Of a DNA stretch of 64,000 bases, positions 42,806 to 53,344 are shown piece by piece; position 1 is the first letter of the stretch; each line of letters opens with the position of its first letter. This DNA is from Macrosoma leucophasiata (lineage: Eukaryota > Arthropoda > Insecta > Lepidoptera > Hedylidae): assembly GCA_036365455.1 (NCBI GenBank), contig JAWQUS010000032.1, positions 12,718,001-12,782,000 of the forward strand, given 5' to 3'. Below the pieces are notes generated by a model, which worked only from the letters and a program-made list of their open reading frames with translations, did no database searches and had not been told where the DNA came from. Both the position numbers and the translations under genes were made by a program.

Positions 42806-43107
42806 AATTTTAATTTAGTGGAAGTGAAATCTTGTTTAACCAAAAATGGACGTTGCTTAAGATTACATTTCTGTAATATTTAGGTGGCAGATCGGCCTTT
42901 AGATTTTCACCGGACACATTACCAAGTTACAAACGCGGCTCTTAAAATCGTCAGGATTTTTTTTATATCCCAATAGCACCCAACTCGGGGATTAATTTCG
43001 AGATCTAAATAAGCTGATCATAGTGCGTTAAAATAAAACGCCACTACGCCAACGAAGCAAAAGCACAAACAAAAAATAAACTACTGAAATGTAAAACGTC
43101 GTCTAGG
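42806..43107. other. no feature recognised
   Basis: AT-rich unique sequence. Confidence 0.4.
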
Positions 43108-43215
43108 TACACAATTTCTCTATTCCGGTGGAGTGTGTTCTTGGGCGTAATCGTGAGGCGCCACGGGTCAGCAAACTTTCCTACCCACCCGTGAATGCGG
43201 ATATTTTATCATTGC
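43108..43215 (+). repeat. local direct repeat Y, copy 1
   Basis: CTATTCCGGTGGAGTGTG, GGCGTAATCGTGAGGCGCC and ACGGGTCAGCAAAC match the second copy about 520 bp downstream. Confidence 0.75.
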
Positions 43216-43629
43216 TTGCAATGATTCAGAAAACCCAAATAGGCATTACATATTTAAAAATACTTAACAATTTTTTTATTTTTATTTTTATTGGCAACCG
43301 CCAGGAGGCATAACTGCCAGCATCACGTTTGAATGATTGGAAATATATGGTACATAAATCAATTAATTAAATCCGCGTAGACATCATTAAATCTGAAAAC
43401 ACATACTTAACAATTTCCCAAATATTTTTTATGTAATACTTACCGATCACTTATCATCAACAAACGTCAAGAAGTTTCTCTAAATTCTTTAAACACATAC
43501 GAATGTATATTGAAAATGCAATAAAAATAAGACAAACACAGACTTAAGTTGAAGTCTGTGTTCTCTGTGTCTATGACAATGCAGAGAAGTCGATAAATAA
43601 ATTAAAAAAGATACGTAACATGTCATCTC

Positions 43630-43755
43630 TACTGTTTCCCTATTCCGGTGGAGTGTTTCTTTGGCCGTAACAATCTAAAGGCGCCACGGGTCAGCAACCC
43701 CCCTCTCCCCGCACGTGAGCTACCCCCGCAGGGACGCGGAAATTTTGCCACTAGT
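43630..43755 (+). repeat. local direct repeat Y, copy 2
   Basis: CCCTATTCCGGTGGAGTGTT, GCGCCACGGGTCAGCAACC and GGGACGCGGAAATTTTGCC. It is more GC-rich than copy 1. The sequence between the copies is AT-rich and unassigned. Confidence 0.75.
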
Positions 43756-44234
43756 CTTGTATTTCGCAAAAGCTGAAGCGCAAGCATGAGGGTATGAATA
43801 TTTACTTACCGGTGACCTATATTTATTTAGGTTTGTCAGTTTTGGATATCTAATAGGAACTTTCTTTTCTTGGTCATATTTCTAGTGCTTAGTCCAGGCA
43901 GGTTGGTAGAGGTAATTACAAGATACTAGTTCTTATACTATGCCAATAACGTTACAGACTAATTTGAGGAGTATCGTTTTTTTAATACAACGTTGGTGGC
44001 AAACAAGTATGAACAGCATATCTAATTGTTTGCTACTATAATAACACACCTAGTTGGTAAGTGACACAAACAACAGTAAAATTTCAATACCTTGTCCCCC
44101 TGAAGCCTTAAGTAGTTTTTTATCCGTATGACTGACATTCCAAAGTCATTTATTATCAGTTTACCGGATACACTATAGTACTATAACACGTTCGTTTCTT
44201 TAGACTGTGATAGTACTGTATAGAATCATTAGGC
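43756..44234. other. no feature recognised
   Basis: A 30-bp scrap of family A (GTTGGTGGCAAACAAGTATG) is at 43990-44012. Confidence 0.4.
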
Positions 44235-44305
44235 CTAATATAGGTAGTGCAATGGCGCCTACGCCGTGGAGTTCTGACACTCTGGAACTCTACTATCATC
44301 AGATA
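44235..44305 (-). repeat. family A head fragment
   Basis: AATGGCGCCTACGCCGTGG and ACTCTGGAACTCTACTATC are a degraded inverse head. Confidence 0.55.
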
Positions 44306-44418
44306 AGTAAGTAGGTACCTACAGTCTTAAACATTCTTACTTAGCTTAAGGATGCTTAAGATCGTGGGTAAGAGTTATCGCAATTCAGCTAACAATTACC
44401 AATGATGTTAGGATCATA

Positions 44419-44732
44419 GCTCACTACAGCCACCCGGCACCCGACCAGCACCGCCTCGGTTTACGGCGTCCACTCGTTGTCGTCGGAACTACGCGATGTT
44501 ACTTGTGAACTGTGCACCACTCGCACGGTTTACTTGGGAACAGTTGGGAGTTGGCAATGCAGAGTCAACGCAAGACAAGTTAGTGGTCACCGAGTGGATC
44601 ACTCGCCATCCGCGCGTGGTACGCGCGTTGTCAGCTTGCGGTCGAGGCGATACGGAGCGGAGTTGATGTAATGAGCGCAGACCGCTCCGAGGCAATCGGG
44701 CGCTGTTCGAGTGCCGGGTGGCTCTAGTGAGC
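44419..44732. mobile_element. GC-rich 314-bp MITE V
   Basis: GCTCACTACAGCCACCCGGC at the left and the inverse of GCTCACTAGAGCCACCCGGC at the right form 22-bp termini with one mismatch. TA flanks both sides (44417-44418 and 44733-44734). The GC-rich interior has open frames on both strands (44477-44671 and 44489-44695), neither with a domain. It is the only copy here. Confidence 0.75.
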
Positions 44733-45023
44733 TATGACCCTTATAATTTACAACCTAATTCGATGAGCATTGTTCTGTGTAGTATAAAGTCATCTACACT
44801 CAAGGTGAATCAATATGTATCGATCTCTAAAAATGGCCATTCTTGAGTTGAATTTAAATTCTCTCGTTTTGAATGTTAGCGACAAACTACCGATGCGATG
44901 TGAAACGATTTATTAACACACTCCGTGCCGTTTTTTTTTGGCGGAAATGTTACATTTTGGATTTTACTAATCATTGATAGTAATATAAAAAAAATATATA
45001 TAATATAAAAAAATAATAATAAA
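44733..45023. other. AT-rich, no feature recognised
   Basis: Becomes extremely AT-rich towards 45000. Confidence 0.4.
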
Positions 45024-45621
45024 TACACGGGGCCGTGTAGGTGGCCACCAACGCGCCGGGGGCCGGATACACGGGCCCGTGTATATTTTTTTTCATTTTT
45101 CATTATTTCATTATTTTTTCCAGCGGAAATGAGAAATTTTAGCTGTCATAACTTATTAATTAGTAGTAAGTCAATTTAAAATATAATATAATATATTTAC
45201 AACAAAAATAAATAAATACACGGTGCAATAATAGGGGTCCCGGTGGCCGGCTACACGGAGCCGTGTTTTTGTTTATATTTAAAAAAAAGTGTAAATCGGA
45301 ACTATCGTTGCTATTTCAACAGACTTATATTGCTTTTATTGAAAAAAACTAACATCTTTGAAAGAAAATATTAATAAAAATGTCCATAAACATTTAAAAA
45401 GTCAGTTTTCAAGTCGTCGTAGCCAAAAAATAATAAAAAATTAACCAAACGCCTGATTTAAATCCACTACAATTTTAACGTATTCATGGACTGCCCGAGT
45501 GGCTAGATAAAAATTGTGTCTGTATCTCGAGAGCCGACTGTGCATAGTCCTTTGAAAATTGTACGGGAAAAAAACACGGGCCCGTAGTTGGCCTGACACG
45601 CTCGACCACGGGCCCGTGGTC
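45024..45621. repeat. three paired GC-palindrome cassettes in AT-rich DNA
   Basis: Perfect palindromes TACACGGGCCCGTGTA (45068-45083) and GACCACGGGCCCGTGGTC (45604-45621), plus near-palindromes TACACGGGGCCGTGTA (45024), TACACGGAGCCGTGT (45252) and ACACGGGCCCGT (45574), occur as pairs separated by 20-35 bp of GC-rich sequence. Units 1 and 2 are preceded by AATAAATACACGG. Between units the DNA is AT-rich. Function and origin unknown. Confidence 0.7.
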
Positions 45622-45876
45622 GCGGCACTCTTAACGATGCTAAGATTATCCCACATTCGTCACCAATTTATTACACATATTTAATTTTTATATTATTGTT
45701 ATTTTATAATATTATTAATTACTTTGTTTATTGACTATGTGTGATTATCTACAAGTGCCGTGTAGTGAGGAGCTTTTGGTGTGGCTCAATGTAGCTCAAT
45801 GTATATTCTAAATATGATAATGAAATCCATTAGGTATAACTTTATCGTTTAGCTAAACTAATATTATGTATCTGAG
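45622..45876. other. no feature recognised
   Basis: AT-rich sequence with GGCTCAATGTAGCTCAATGT, a short tandem duplication, near 45785. Confidence 0.4.
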
Positions 45877-45950
45877 CAGAGAGTGTGGAGTGGTGTCTGA
45901 TGTTTCGGTCCTTACACACGTCCACCGCCATTCAATTAATGTATGTAGAT
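45877..45950 (-). repeat. repeat O fragment
   Basis: Degraded inverse of the O 3' end (GCAGAGAGTGTGGAGTGG, CGGTCCTTACACACGTCC). Confidence 0.5.
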
Positions 45951-46825
45951 GTACGCCCTATTCTACATTCACTAATTGCCAATATTCATAAAGGCATGAA
46001 AATCTGAAAGAATATTTCAAATTCTACTTCTGTATTTGGAATATTCCTTGAAGAAACATATCCAAAAACTAAGTAACTCAAGTCTAACAGTTGAAATCAC
46101 CACAAAGATAAACTAATTAGGTACCTATATATTTGAATTTTTATTATTTTATACATTTTCACCTGTTTTCGTCCTGAATTAATTTGCCTTGAATTTACTT
46201 TAAAACCTTATTGTCCATTCTTAGCTCTACATTTCATGGAATTTTCAGACTAACGATGCCACATTTTTATGAGTATGCCCTAATGGGCGCTAAAATATTT
46301 GCAAATGCGTTTTATTGTAGGCAAACGTGGTATTTTGAAACACTTTCATTTATAAACATTTCTGGTATTTTATGTTGAATATGTATTCCAATTATTTAGC
46401 TTGTGTTAAAACATGTTACTTTTTATTTTTACAGACACACTTCGGACATTCTCTTTGTTAAATGTGTAGTTCAACGGTTTAAATGAATACTTGAAATGTG
46501 GCTCATACCTTAACTAAAGGAATTCGATAAAATTAGTTACTTATAAACGATAAAATTAGTTTAATCAGATATCATATTAACCTAGTAACGACATTATATT
46601 TTTTTCCGTTAGAATTGATTTTTGTTTGTGTAGTAGGTTATATTCATAATATTATTGTTATGCTGGCCACCTGATTTATTGAAGAGATAAGACTATTAAT
46701 TAAAGAGATCACCCAAAAACAATATATTTTATTTTAGGTTTCAATTTACAACCTTCAAACAAATAAGTACTTTACGTGCGCTACCATTTAAACTATCAAA
46801 TTAGGATAACCGTTTTTTTTTTCAA
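45951..46825. other. no feature recognised
   Basis: AT-rich unique sequence. Confidence 0.4.
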
Positions 46826-47100
46826 TTTTTTATGTAATGATAGTGGCAAACAAGCATGAAGTTCACATTGATTTTAAGTGATAACTGCAGCCTATAGACA
46901 CTTACACACAAACCAGAAGTCAAAATTCAGATGCGTTACCACTTTTGAGGCCTAAGGTGTTATGCCTTTAATTACAGGGCCGTACATTAATACCTGACCG
47001 GGACACGATAGTGCTGAACACTACCATTTAGCGGCAAGTATTAGGTAATGCGGTACCTACGCCCGCGAGCTCCGTCATTGGAGCTCTACCACCAGTATAA
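46826..47100 (-). mobile_element. SINE-like family A, full copy
   Basis: Complete on the minus strand, with a deletion of the CTCTGTGCCGGAA block near 46965. Confidence 0.85.
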
Positions 47101-47597
47101 AAAATAAATAAAAGGAAAAAATAAATAAAGTATCGATTTGACAGTAATTTGTAGCTAGGTAAGATTTAAAATCATATTTTTCAGAGTTATGTCTGGTCTG
47201 CCGCATTATCTATGACTAGCATTGTCCGAGGGCGGGCAGCTCAGGCGATGGGACGGGTTCCTTACATCACTTGAGATTTATAGCGACGCGACAACGATGT
47301 GAGCACGACACGGATATTTGGCGAGTTGACGGAGGTTGATGATGCTATTCATACATATTTAGGGCCCGGGTGGTCTTGCATTTGTGTGGGTAAGGCATTC
47401 AATAGCAGGCGAATATTTTTCTTTGCCAAAGAAGAGTTCAATAGAGGAGAGGAGCTATTTAGTCTAAAATATTGTATGAATTAATCACATTTTCAACAAT
47501 GGAATATTAATTGTGGTTATTTCCAAGTAGGTAGGTACGTACCTTTGTTGAATTTTATATGTTTACCTAATCGAGACATACCTATTTACTATTTATT
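47101..47597. other. unassigned, one unexplained open frame
   Basis: The frame at 47299-47484 reads without ATG, including FGELTEVDDAIHTYLGPGW and CICVGKAFNSRRIFFFAKEE. It looks somewhat protein-like but was not recognised, and no splice sites stand out. Confidence 0.25.
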
Positions 47598-47745
47598 GAC
47601 GACCCAGTCATTCCAGCGGTGTGATATTTGTTTCGGGTCTGGGTGTTGGTGTATGTGTTGTATGCGTACAACAGCACCCACGACACAGGTTTATACCTGT
47701 ACTGTAAGGCTGTGAGTGTAAGCGTATTTTTTTTTATTTTCTCAA
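47598..47745 (+). mobile_element. tRNA-derived SINE P, copy P3
   Basis: ACGACCCAGTCATTCCAGCGG then directly TTTGTTTCGGGTCTGGGTG: box B has been deleted. It ends AGTGTAAGCGTATTTTTT. Confidence 0.75.
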
Positions 47746-47854
47746 TAGAAGGTACAGTAATAAGCAATAATTGGGAATTCAATGTTATATTAGTAATTTT
47801 GACATATCACATGACCTGTCTATATCTTTTACCTTTTTCATTTAGAGCAGGAAC

Positions 47855-48080
47855 CAATAAGAATGGAGGCGTCGGGACGTAATGACCTCGCCAAGGGTGG
47901 CGAATTCTGCCGATAATCCAGCCAAGAATTCTCCCCCACAAGTAAGGCCAGTCAACAAAACAATAGTCACCTATTGTAATGATTTCTCCGCCAAACCATT
48001 CCTATAGGCGGCAGTTAATATAATAACGCGGGATGGGCAGCAGCGTCCCGCGACAAAACTGCCGCCACAGTGATCGTCAT
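47855..48080 (-). repeat. dispersed repeat X, copy X2
   Basis: Inverse of X1, longer, with AGCAGCGTCCCGCGACAAAA, CGCCTATAGGAATGGTTTGG (as complement) and GCGTCGGGACGTAATGACC. Confidence 0.65.
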
Positions 48081-48927
48081 ATGCGATTATGCCACATTTT
48101 ATGTACAAATTTTTAAATGAAAAGCAAATCTTTATTAGTTTTTTTTATAATATGCATCTTGGTTTCACAATAAATGAAATCCTTTTTTGCCACTTTAAAA
48201 CTAAAATACCATCCCAACAACGATGTTATAAAGTATAAAGTCTGAAACTTCTGAGAGTATTAACTAAGAAGGAAACTGATAATTAAGAGGTTCGCCGCTT
48301 CCAAACAGCTTAAAAGATAACAGGGGACTGATACCCTCACTACCCTGGCCCCTGGCCATTGAGACGGCAGGGGACTGACTGGGGTGGGATGGTAATGACA
48401 TTGAAATGTTAGGGAAAGTTGTTTGAGGGATTGAGATTTATTTATTAACGTTTTAAGTGTTTCTGTTTAACAATAAGCTTTTACGGATGTTCCCTACTTA
48501 GAACAATGTGACGACTTACTTCGAACGAGTGGAAATTATTTTCTTGAAATGGTCGATGATATCTTTAATCTTTATTTCCATACATTACACATGTTACATT
48601 TTGAACATATAATCAATGATCCCCAAACTAGGTCGACCTGTATCTTGGGGATCACATTCCATTGTGTATCATATCAAGTTGGTTTCTATCTACTTAAAAA
48701 ATAAAATAAAAAGAAGAACAATACATTAAACACAGGTATTGTATACTTAAAAGGTGGTCCTGGCCACGGTTTAATGTAAAACTTAGAATCTGTCAAATAA
48801 AGAATTTTTAATTTTAATTTTAATTAAATAACTGGTCAAATAATAATTTAGACTTTTAAGTCATTTAACTTTTGAAATAAAATAAAATAAAAATTGAGAA
48901 ATATGCTCTGTGTGCTTACGTGCGTTC

Positions 48928-48929
<2 letters not shown>
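48081..48929. other. no feature recognised
   Basis: AT-rich unique sequence with a GC-richer patch near 48320-48400. Confidence 0.4.

Positions 48930-48963
<34 letters not shown>
48930..48963 (+). repeat. GT dinucleotide microsatellite
   Basis: About 17 uninterrupted TG units. Confidence 0.98.
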
Positions 48964-48966
<3 letters not shown>

Positions 48967-49432
48967 AGTGTTGTCCTGTAAGCCAATATGAAAATTGATT
49001 CACTTAAGTGATATTATAGAAACTAATGTACTTTCTGTAGCATCGTGACTCAAGGATAGCAGATATTTCGTTAATTTAACTTTAGAACTCATATAATTAA
49101 CAATATGTATACCCAATATTTTATAAAGCTTGTTATAGAGACTTATGGATATGTAGCTATATTGGTACTTAATATAACTTGTATTAATTTTAAATGGTTT
49201 GCATATTAAATATTTTTTTCTTGTTGTTATTGGCTTTTCGAGATCAAGTGGTGTATTTTTGTGTCTTCTTAATACAGTGTGTAAAATATATAGTTTCCGG
49301 ACTGAGAGCAATTTACATTCATTATAAAGGTCATTGGTAGGGAATCTAGCATTTTTAAAAAACATTACTTTAAGCAGAATGAATGATATGAACTGTTACC
49401 ATTGCAACGTTTAATGAAAAGACTTATCACAT
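48964..49432. other. no feature recognised
   Basis: The minus-strand frame 49000-49365 (121 codons) is the longest non-transposon frame in the AT-rich background. It begins FKNARFPTNDLYNECKLLSV and includes a Lys-rich stretch. FPTNDLYNECKLLSVRK-type sequence is seen at the C-termini of LINE reverse transcriptases, so it could be a decayed LINE scrap, but this is weak. Confidence 0.3.
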
Positions 49433-49561
49433 TAAGCCTGGGTTGCACCACATCATTTGTTAAAGTTAAAATTATTGTAACACTTTCTTTAAGTTAGAGA
49501 AGGAGGTGAAATGTTACAATAACTTTAACTTTAACAAATATCGTTTTGCAACCCAGGCTTA
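49433..49561. mobile_element. foldback MITE M, copy M2
   Basis: TAAGCCTGGGTTGCACCA at the left, TGCAACCCAGGCTTA at the right, and paired TTAAAGTTAAAATTATTGTA and complement inside. Confidence 0.85.
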
Positions 49562-49584
49562 GCCACTAAAAACGGAGTAGAGTA

Positions 49585-49700
49585 GATATCTAACAAGAAA
49601 CATTGCAAATCGAGCTTAGGAAGGACACTTCAACCACGGTAAATAGATTCTATTTACTGTGCTTCAACCCTAGTCTCTAGTGTACAGCGTTATCTGGCAT
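49585..49700. repeat. degraded B remnant
   Basis: ATCTAACAAGAAACATTGC and CAAATCGAGCTTAGGAAGG resemble a B left end. GTACAGCGTTATCTGG follows. Confidence 0.45.
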
Positions 49701-49864
49701 TAGGCAACTAAGTTGGATAATGCGGCTTTATGGGCGTAATCACACTGCTAGATGGTACTGTTCAGAGTTCAGCCTGACATTGTTTTGGTTAAATGTTAAT
49801 GGTTATATAGGATGTCCACTCGTATGACGAAATGAATAAACAGATATACAATACGAATATGGAT

Positions 49865-50058
49865 GGTACCATGGTACCATGACCAAATAGGACGAGTTCT
49901 GACTAATGGTGCGGTCAAAGGCCTTAGGAATCGGCGTGCATGTATGAAGAGAATGATGAAGGTAGATGAGGCACGAGAGGTATGTCAGGACCGAGATATC
50001 TGGCGCTCTACACTCTCTGCCTACTCCGTTAGGGACCTGGCGTGAAGATACATACATA
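49865..50058 (+). repeat. repeat O, copy O1, with conserved peptide
   Basis: The plus-strand frame reads DQIGRVLTNGAVKGL, RNRRACMKRMMKVDEAREV and CQDRDIWRSTLSAYSVRDLA, then stops, and the DNA ends GTGAAGATACATACATAC. The second half recurs at 59.5 kb, with degraded copies at 45.9, 62.2 and 63.7 kb. It is probably the 3' end of a retroelement or a retroposed coding end; I could not name the protein. Confidence 0.6.
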
Positions 50059-50187
50059 CCTAAAATAAATGGTGTAATTATAATTAGCAATTACTTGTAC
50101 CTATCTAAATTTAAAACTGTTTGTTCTCCTAAGAAAATAAAATAAAAGAAATAAAATACCTCTGGTATTTTCGCACATTTTCAAATA

Positions 50188-50320
50188 CCCTAAGGCTTCA
50201 TGAGAGGCAACGCACTGCAGATTCAGCAGCACTTAGATCTTTGGTTACGTGCAGATCTATAGGTTCTTATCTTAGCATTAATATGAACTGCTTGTTCATT
50301 TGCCACATTCATAACCTAAA
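50188..50320 (+). repeat. family A tail half (degraded)
   Basis: GGCTTCATGAGAGGCAACGC, TCTTTGGTTACGTGCAG and GAACTGCTTGTTCATTTGCC, then AAAAA. Confidence 0.65.
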
Positions 50321-50558
50321 AAGCCGCCACTTTTTTAGGCCATTTCAAAGTTATATACAACACAAATTGAGTACATACTAAAATTGAGAGCCAAAGTTAG
50401 CTTGATCTAGAATATCTCGAGGTAAAAGCGAACTGTAATGCGAAGTGTTTATGAGATGCTGAAAGCGGAGGTCATCGGGCTCAACTTCAGACGCACAACG
50501 GTAATCAGCGTAGCTAGTGTGGAAACGGCTTCATATTTGAAACAAACAAACAATTAGG

Positions 50559-50802
50559 TACAGTATCCAACAAGAAATAATGCACATCGACGTAAGGAAG
50601 AGACTTCGGCTTATTTCGGATCTGTAGAGCGTTATCTCTTTCGCACCTTACCTATTTGACGTTTGTCGACCATTTTGACCAATACCGGACTACGGATGCT
50701 TACGTAGGCAGTGTGTAGCAGAGATAACGCTCTATAAAGCCGAAACTAGTAGATTGTCACTTTCATAGGCTCGATGTGCATTATTTCTTGATGAGCAATC
50801 TA
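50559..50802. mobile_element. foldback MITE B, copy B6 (cleanest)
   Basis: TACAGTATCCAACAAGAAAT to TTTCTTGATGAGCAATCTA, with GAGCGTTATCTCTTTCGC and AGAGATAACGCTCTA internal arms. It is the best uninterrupted B in the window (244 bp). Confidence 0.88.
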
Positions 50803-51733
50803 CAGTTTTTCTGCAGTGCGAGTAGTTTTCTATTGATTTAATTTTTTTTAACAATTTATGTAAATTTTATTTTAAATCAACTACGGACATAATCATAATC
50901 ATAATAAATTATTTACCAGAATGTAGTGTGTACATGTAGTAACATATGGTAAGGTCATTAAAGCACTATAATATATATTTGTCAGTTCTAGAAGACTTCG
51001 TTGATCGTTCCAGGTTGCTTGTTTTCGCACTTTTAGTAATTTGCTATTCTTTGATACTCGTATTATTTAAGGGTACCATTTTTTACTCAGAGGTACGGTT
51101 GTCAATCTGACCAATCGCTAAATAGTTAGTAATATAGAATTATGATGACACAATATTGTGACTTGTTCACATATTGTAGCTTTAAAAAACAATTCCGTTA
51201 GCCCAATGACCCAAATACCTAAACCTTTTCTAAGAGAAAAGGTTTTCAGACTAGGTATTTTCAGTGATATATCATGAGACATGTCTTATGGTAAGATTTC
51301 AAAGATGTAAGTATTTTTAATAATTTTGAAACTATTCAAGAAACAGATACGATACGATGATGTGGTATTTACATACCACCTATGGAAACTACACGTTTGT
51401 TTAACACTTTTGATTAAATACACACCTTAATTATAGAGTCCTTTTCCACATTAAATAAGCATGTTTTCCCGCCACCCTTAACTACCGTCAGTTAAGCGAA
51501 ATTGCTTTATCTCCTCACCTTCGTTCGCGGCTTTACATCCCCCTCCTCCCCCCACCTCTCTGATAAATCGCTTTAATCCCTCCACGGAAGTTTCAGTGGG
51601 GTTCATCTTACACCTTTTGGATACACTGCCGTTGTTATTTACCGACTTTCTTAAGTAACTTGTTACATACTAGATAATGAACATTCTATCTCTGTCGATC
51701 TTAGCATTTGGGGTTCCTCGTTATGTTTTTAAT
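50803..51733. other. no feature recognised
   Basis: A short nested hairpin is at 51213-51270 (AAACCTTTTCT and complement, AAATACCT and complement outside). A CCTCCTCCCCCCACCTC pyrimidine run is at 51540. Nothing else was seen. Confidence 0.4.
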
Positions 51734-51820
51734 GTAGTAATGGTGGCAAACAAGCACGGATCACTTTGATGGTAAATGAATCATCCCTGAGACCTAAGTT
51801 GTTATGGTTATCATTATTAG
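51734..51820 (-). repeat. family A fragment (degraded tail)
   Basis: GTGGCAAACAAGCACGG and ATCCCTGAGACCTAAG with the intervening 80 bp deleted. Confidence 0.6.
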
Positions 51821-51896
51821 CTTTATCACTAAGCCTTTCAAGAACTGCAAGAACTTATTAGGCTTTATACTGTCTGTAAAAAAAAGAAGAACCTTG

Positions 51897-52093
51897 GCAG
51901 AGAATATGTAACTACGTATAGAATGGACACTTCGACGTCTCGCCCGATTTCCCCTCCTCCCCTCTTATGGGCGACGTTCGGTATTCTCTACGTGCTACGC
52001 ACACAGGTGTACGTGTAAATACACGTCACATATTGATGTCTGTGTAATAGAGACCAAATTAAGCGTTTGTATGGAATTTCCGCGGTGTGACCT
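51897..52093 (-). repeat. dispersed repeat L, copy L4
   Basis: Inverse of L2, from CAGAGAATATGTAACTACG to TTTCCGCGGTGTGACC, with a 14-bp deletion of the ACTCCGCCAAAATT block. Confidence 0.85.
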
Positions 52094-52118
52094 TGGTAGG
52101 AATGAAAGGTCACGGGAA

Positions 52119-52706
52119 TACAGTCCCCAGCAAAAAATATTGTATGTGGACTTTAGGTCGGATTTAGGCTAATTTCGGCTTTGTAAAGCGTTATCTCTTT
52201 CGGTCACTACCTATTTGTCACGTAATAGTATGTCGATAATTTTGATTAAATTTTGACCAATACCGCACTTACAGTACTTACTTACGTAGACAGTGTGCAA
52301 CAGAGAGAGATAACGCTCTACAACTCGAAGCTAGCCGATTGTCTCTTTCCTAAGCTCGATTTTTTTATGTAATTAAAGTGGCATACAAGCATGCAGTTCA
52401 CATGGATGTTAAGTGATGACTGCAGCCTATAGACACTCATACTTAGATCAAGGTCAAAAAGCAGATGCGTTACCACTCCTGAGGCCTAAGGCAGGCAATA
52501 ACGCCTGTGCCGGAAATTACAGGGCCGTACATTGACCACCACAAGACCGGAATCCACCTGACCGGAACACAATAGTGCTGAACACTACCATTTAGCGGCA
52601 AGTATATTAGGTTATTCGGTGGTGCCTACGCCCGCGAGCTCCGTCACTGGAGCTCTACCACCAGTACCTAAATGTGCAATATTTCTTCCTGGGTATGGAT
52701 ACTGTA
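52119..52706. mobile_element. foldback MITE B, copy B7, split by a family A insertion
   Basis: Left TACAGTCCCCAGC, core ACCAATACCGCACTTAC and AGAGATAACGCTCTAC, interrupted after AAGCTCGAT (52360). It resumes AATGTGCAATATTTCTTCC and ends ATACTGTA. Confidence 0.85.
52361..52668 (-). mobile_element. SINE-like family A, copy A20, inserted in B7
   Basis: Full length with a 25-bp internal duplication around CCACCACAAGACCGGAATCC. Its left end is the T run joined to B7 at GCTCGAT, the same B segment that reads CGATGTGCATT in B6. Confidence 0.85.
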
Positions 52707-53189
52707 ATTTATTTACATAAAGACACAGGTTTTTTTGACTTAGCTCTGGTTTCTCATTATTTCAGGACTTCCTTTTTATCTCTCTTTTACCAAAGAGGAT
52801 TACGTAGAAGACTGCGGTGTTCCCGATGACTAATCGAATACATTAAGAACTATATTCGATTAGTCATCAGCAATATGACGTCATCACGAAATGCTGATCT
52901 TACTAACATTCCGTTAGTCACTGTCATCTTCGATTCAGCTTGTGAAAAACCGTTAGAAACTTTCCACCTTTGCTATAAGATCGATTATCGCATGAAAAAG
53001 TGTATGGAAGATTAGTTGACCATAGTACACGTAGACGGCACGGGGCTATTTTCCGAACAATTTCGCACAGACTCCGGGTCAAGAGAGCGTGCTAAACACG
53101 GGGAGCTTTGCGAGTGCTGTCTTGTGACGTCATGATAGACAATGACACAGAGAAATGTGAAAATACAGACAAATTATTTTCGAAGCGTC
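52707..53189. other. mostly unassigned, with one inverted repeat
   Basis: GATGACTAATCGAATA (52825-52840) and its exact complement (52853-52868) surround 12 nt. A GC-richer piece near 53030-53110 is unassigned. Confidence 0.5.
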
Positions 53190-53344
53190 TAAGCCTGGGA
53201 TGCACCACGATATTTGTTAAAGTTAAAATTATTGTAACATTTCACATCCTGCTCTAACTTTAACAGATTTCTTTAAGTTAGGGAAGGATGTTAAATGTTA
53301 CAATTACTTTAACTTTAAAAATATCGTGGTGCAACCCAGGCTTA
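53190..53344. mobile_element. foldback MITE M, copy M3
   Basis: TAAGCCTGGGATGCACCACG at the left, CGTGGTGCAACCCAGGCTTA at the right. Confidence 0.85.

Noticed and set aside
44477..44695. Overlapping frames on both strands of element V as a small protein
   Set aside because: GC-rich DNA lacks stops by composition, and both strands are open equally.
45024..45621. CRISPR array or bacterial operator set
   Set aside because: The window is eukaryotic in character, units are only three, irregularly spaced, and lack equal repeats and spacers.
47299..47484. 61-codon frame as an exon
   Set aside because: Slightly protein-like, but no ATG, splice signals or recognised homologue; mentioned only as unassigned.
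48930..48963. GT run as a functional Z-DNA element
   Set aside because: Ordinary microsatellite; no supporting context.
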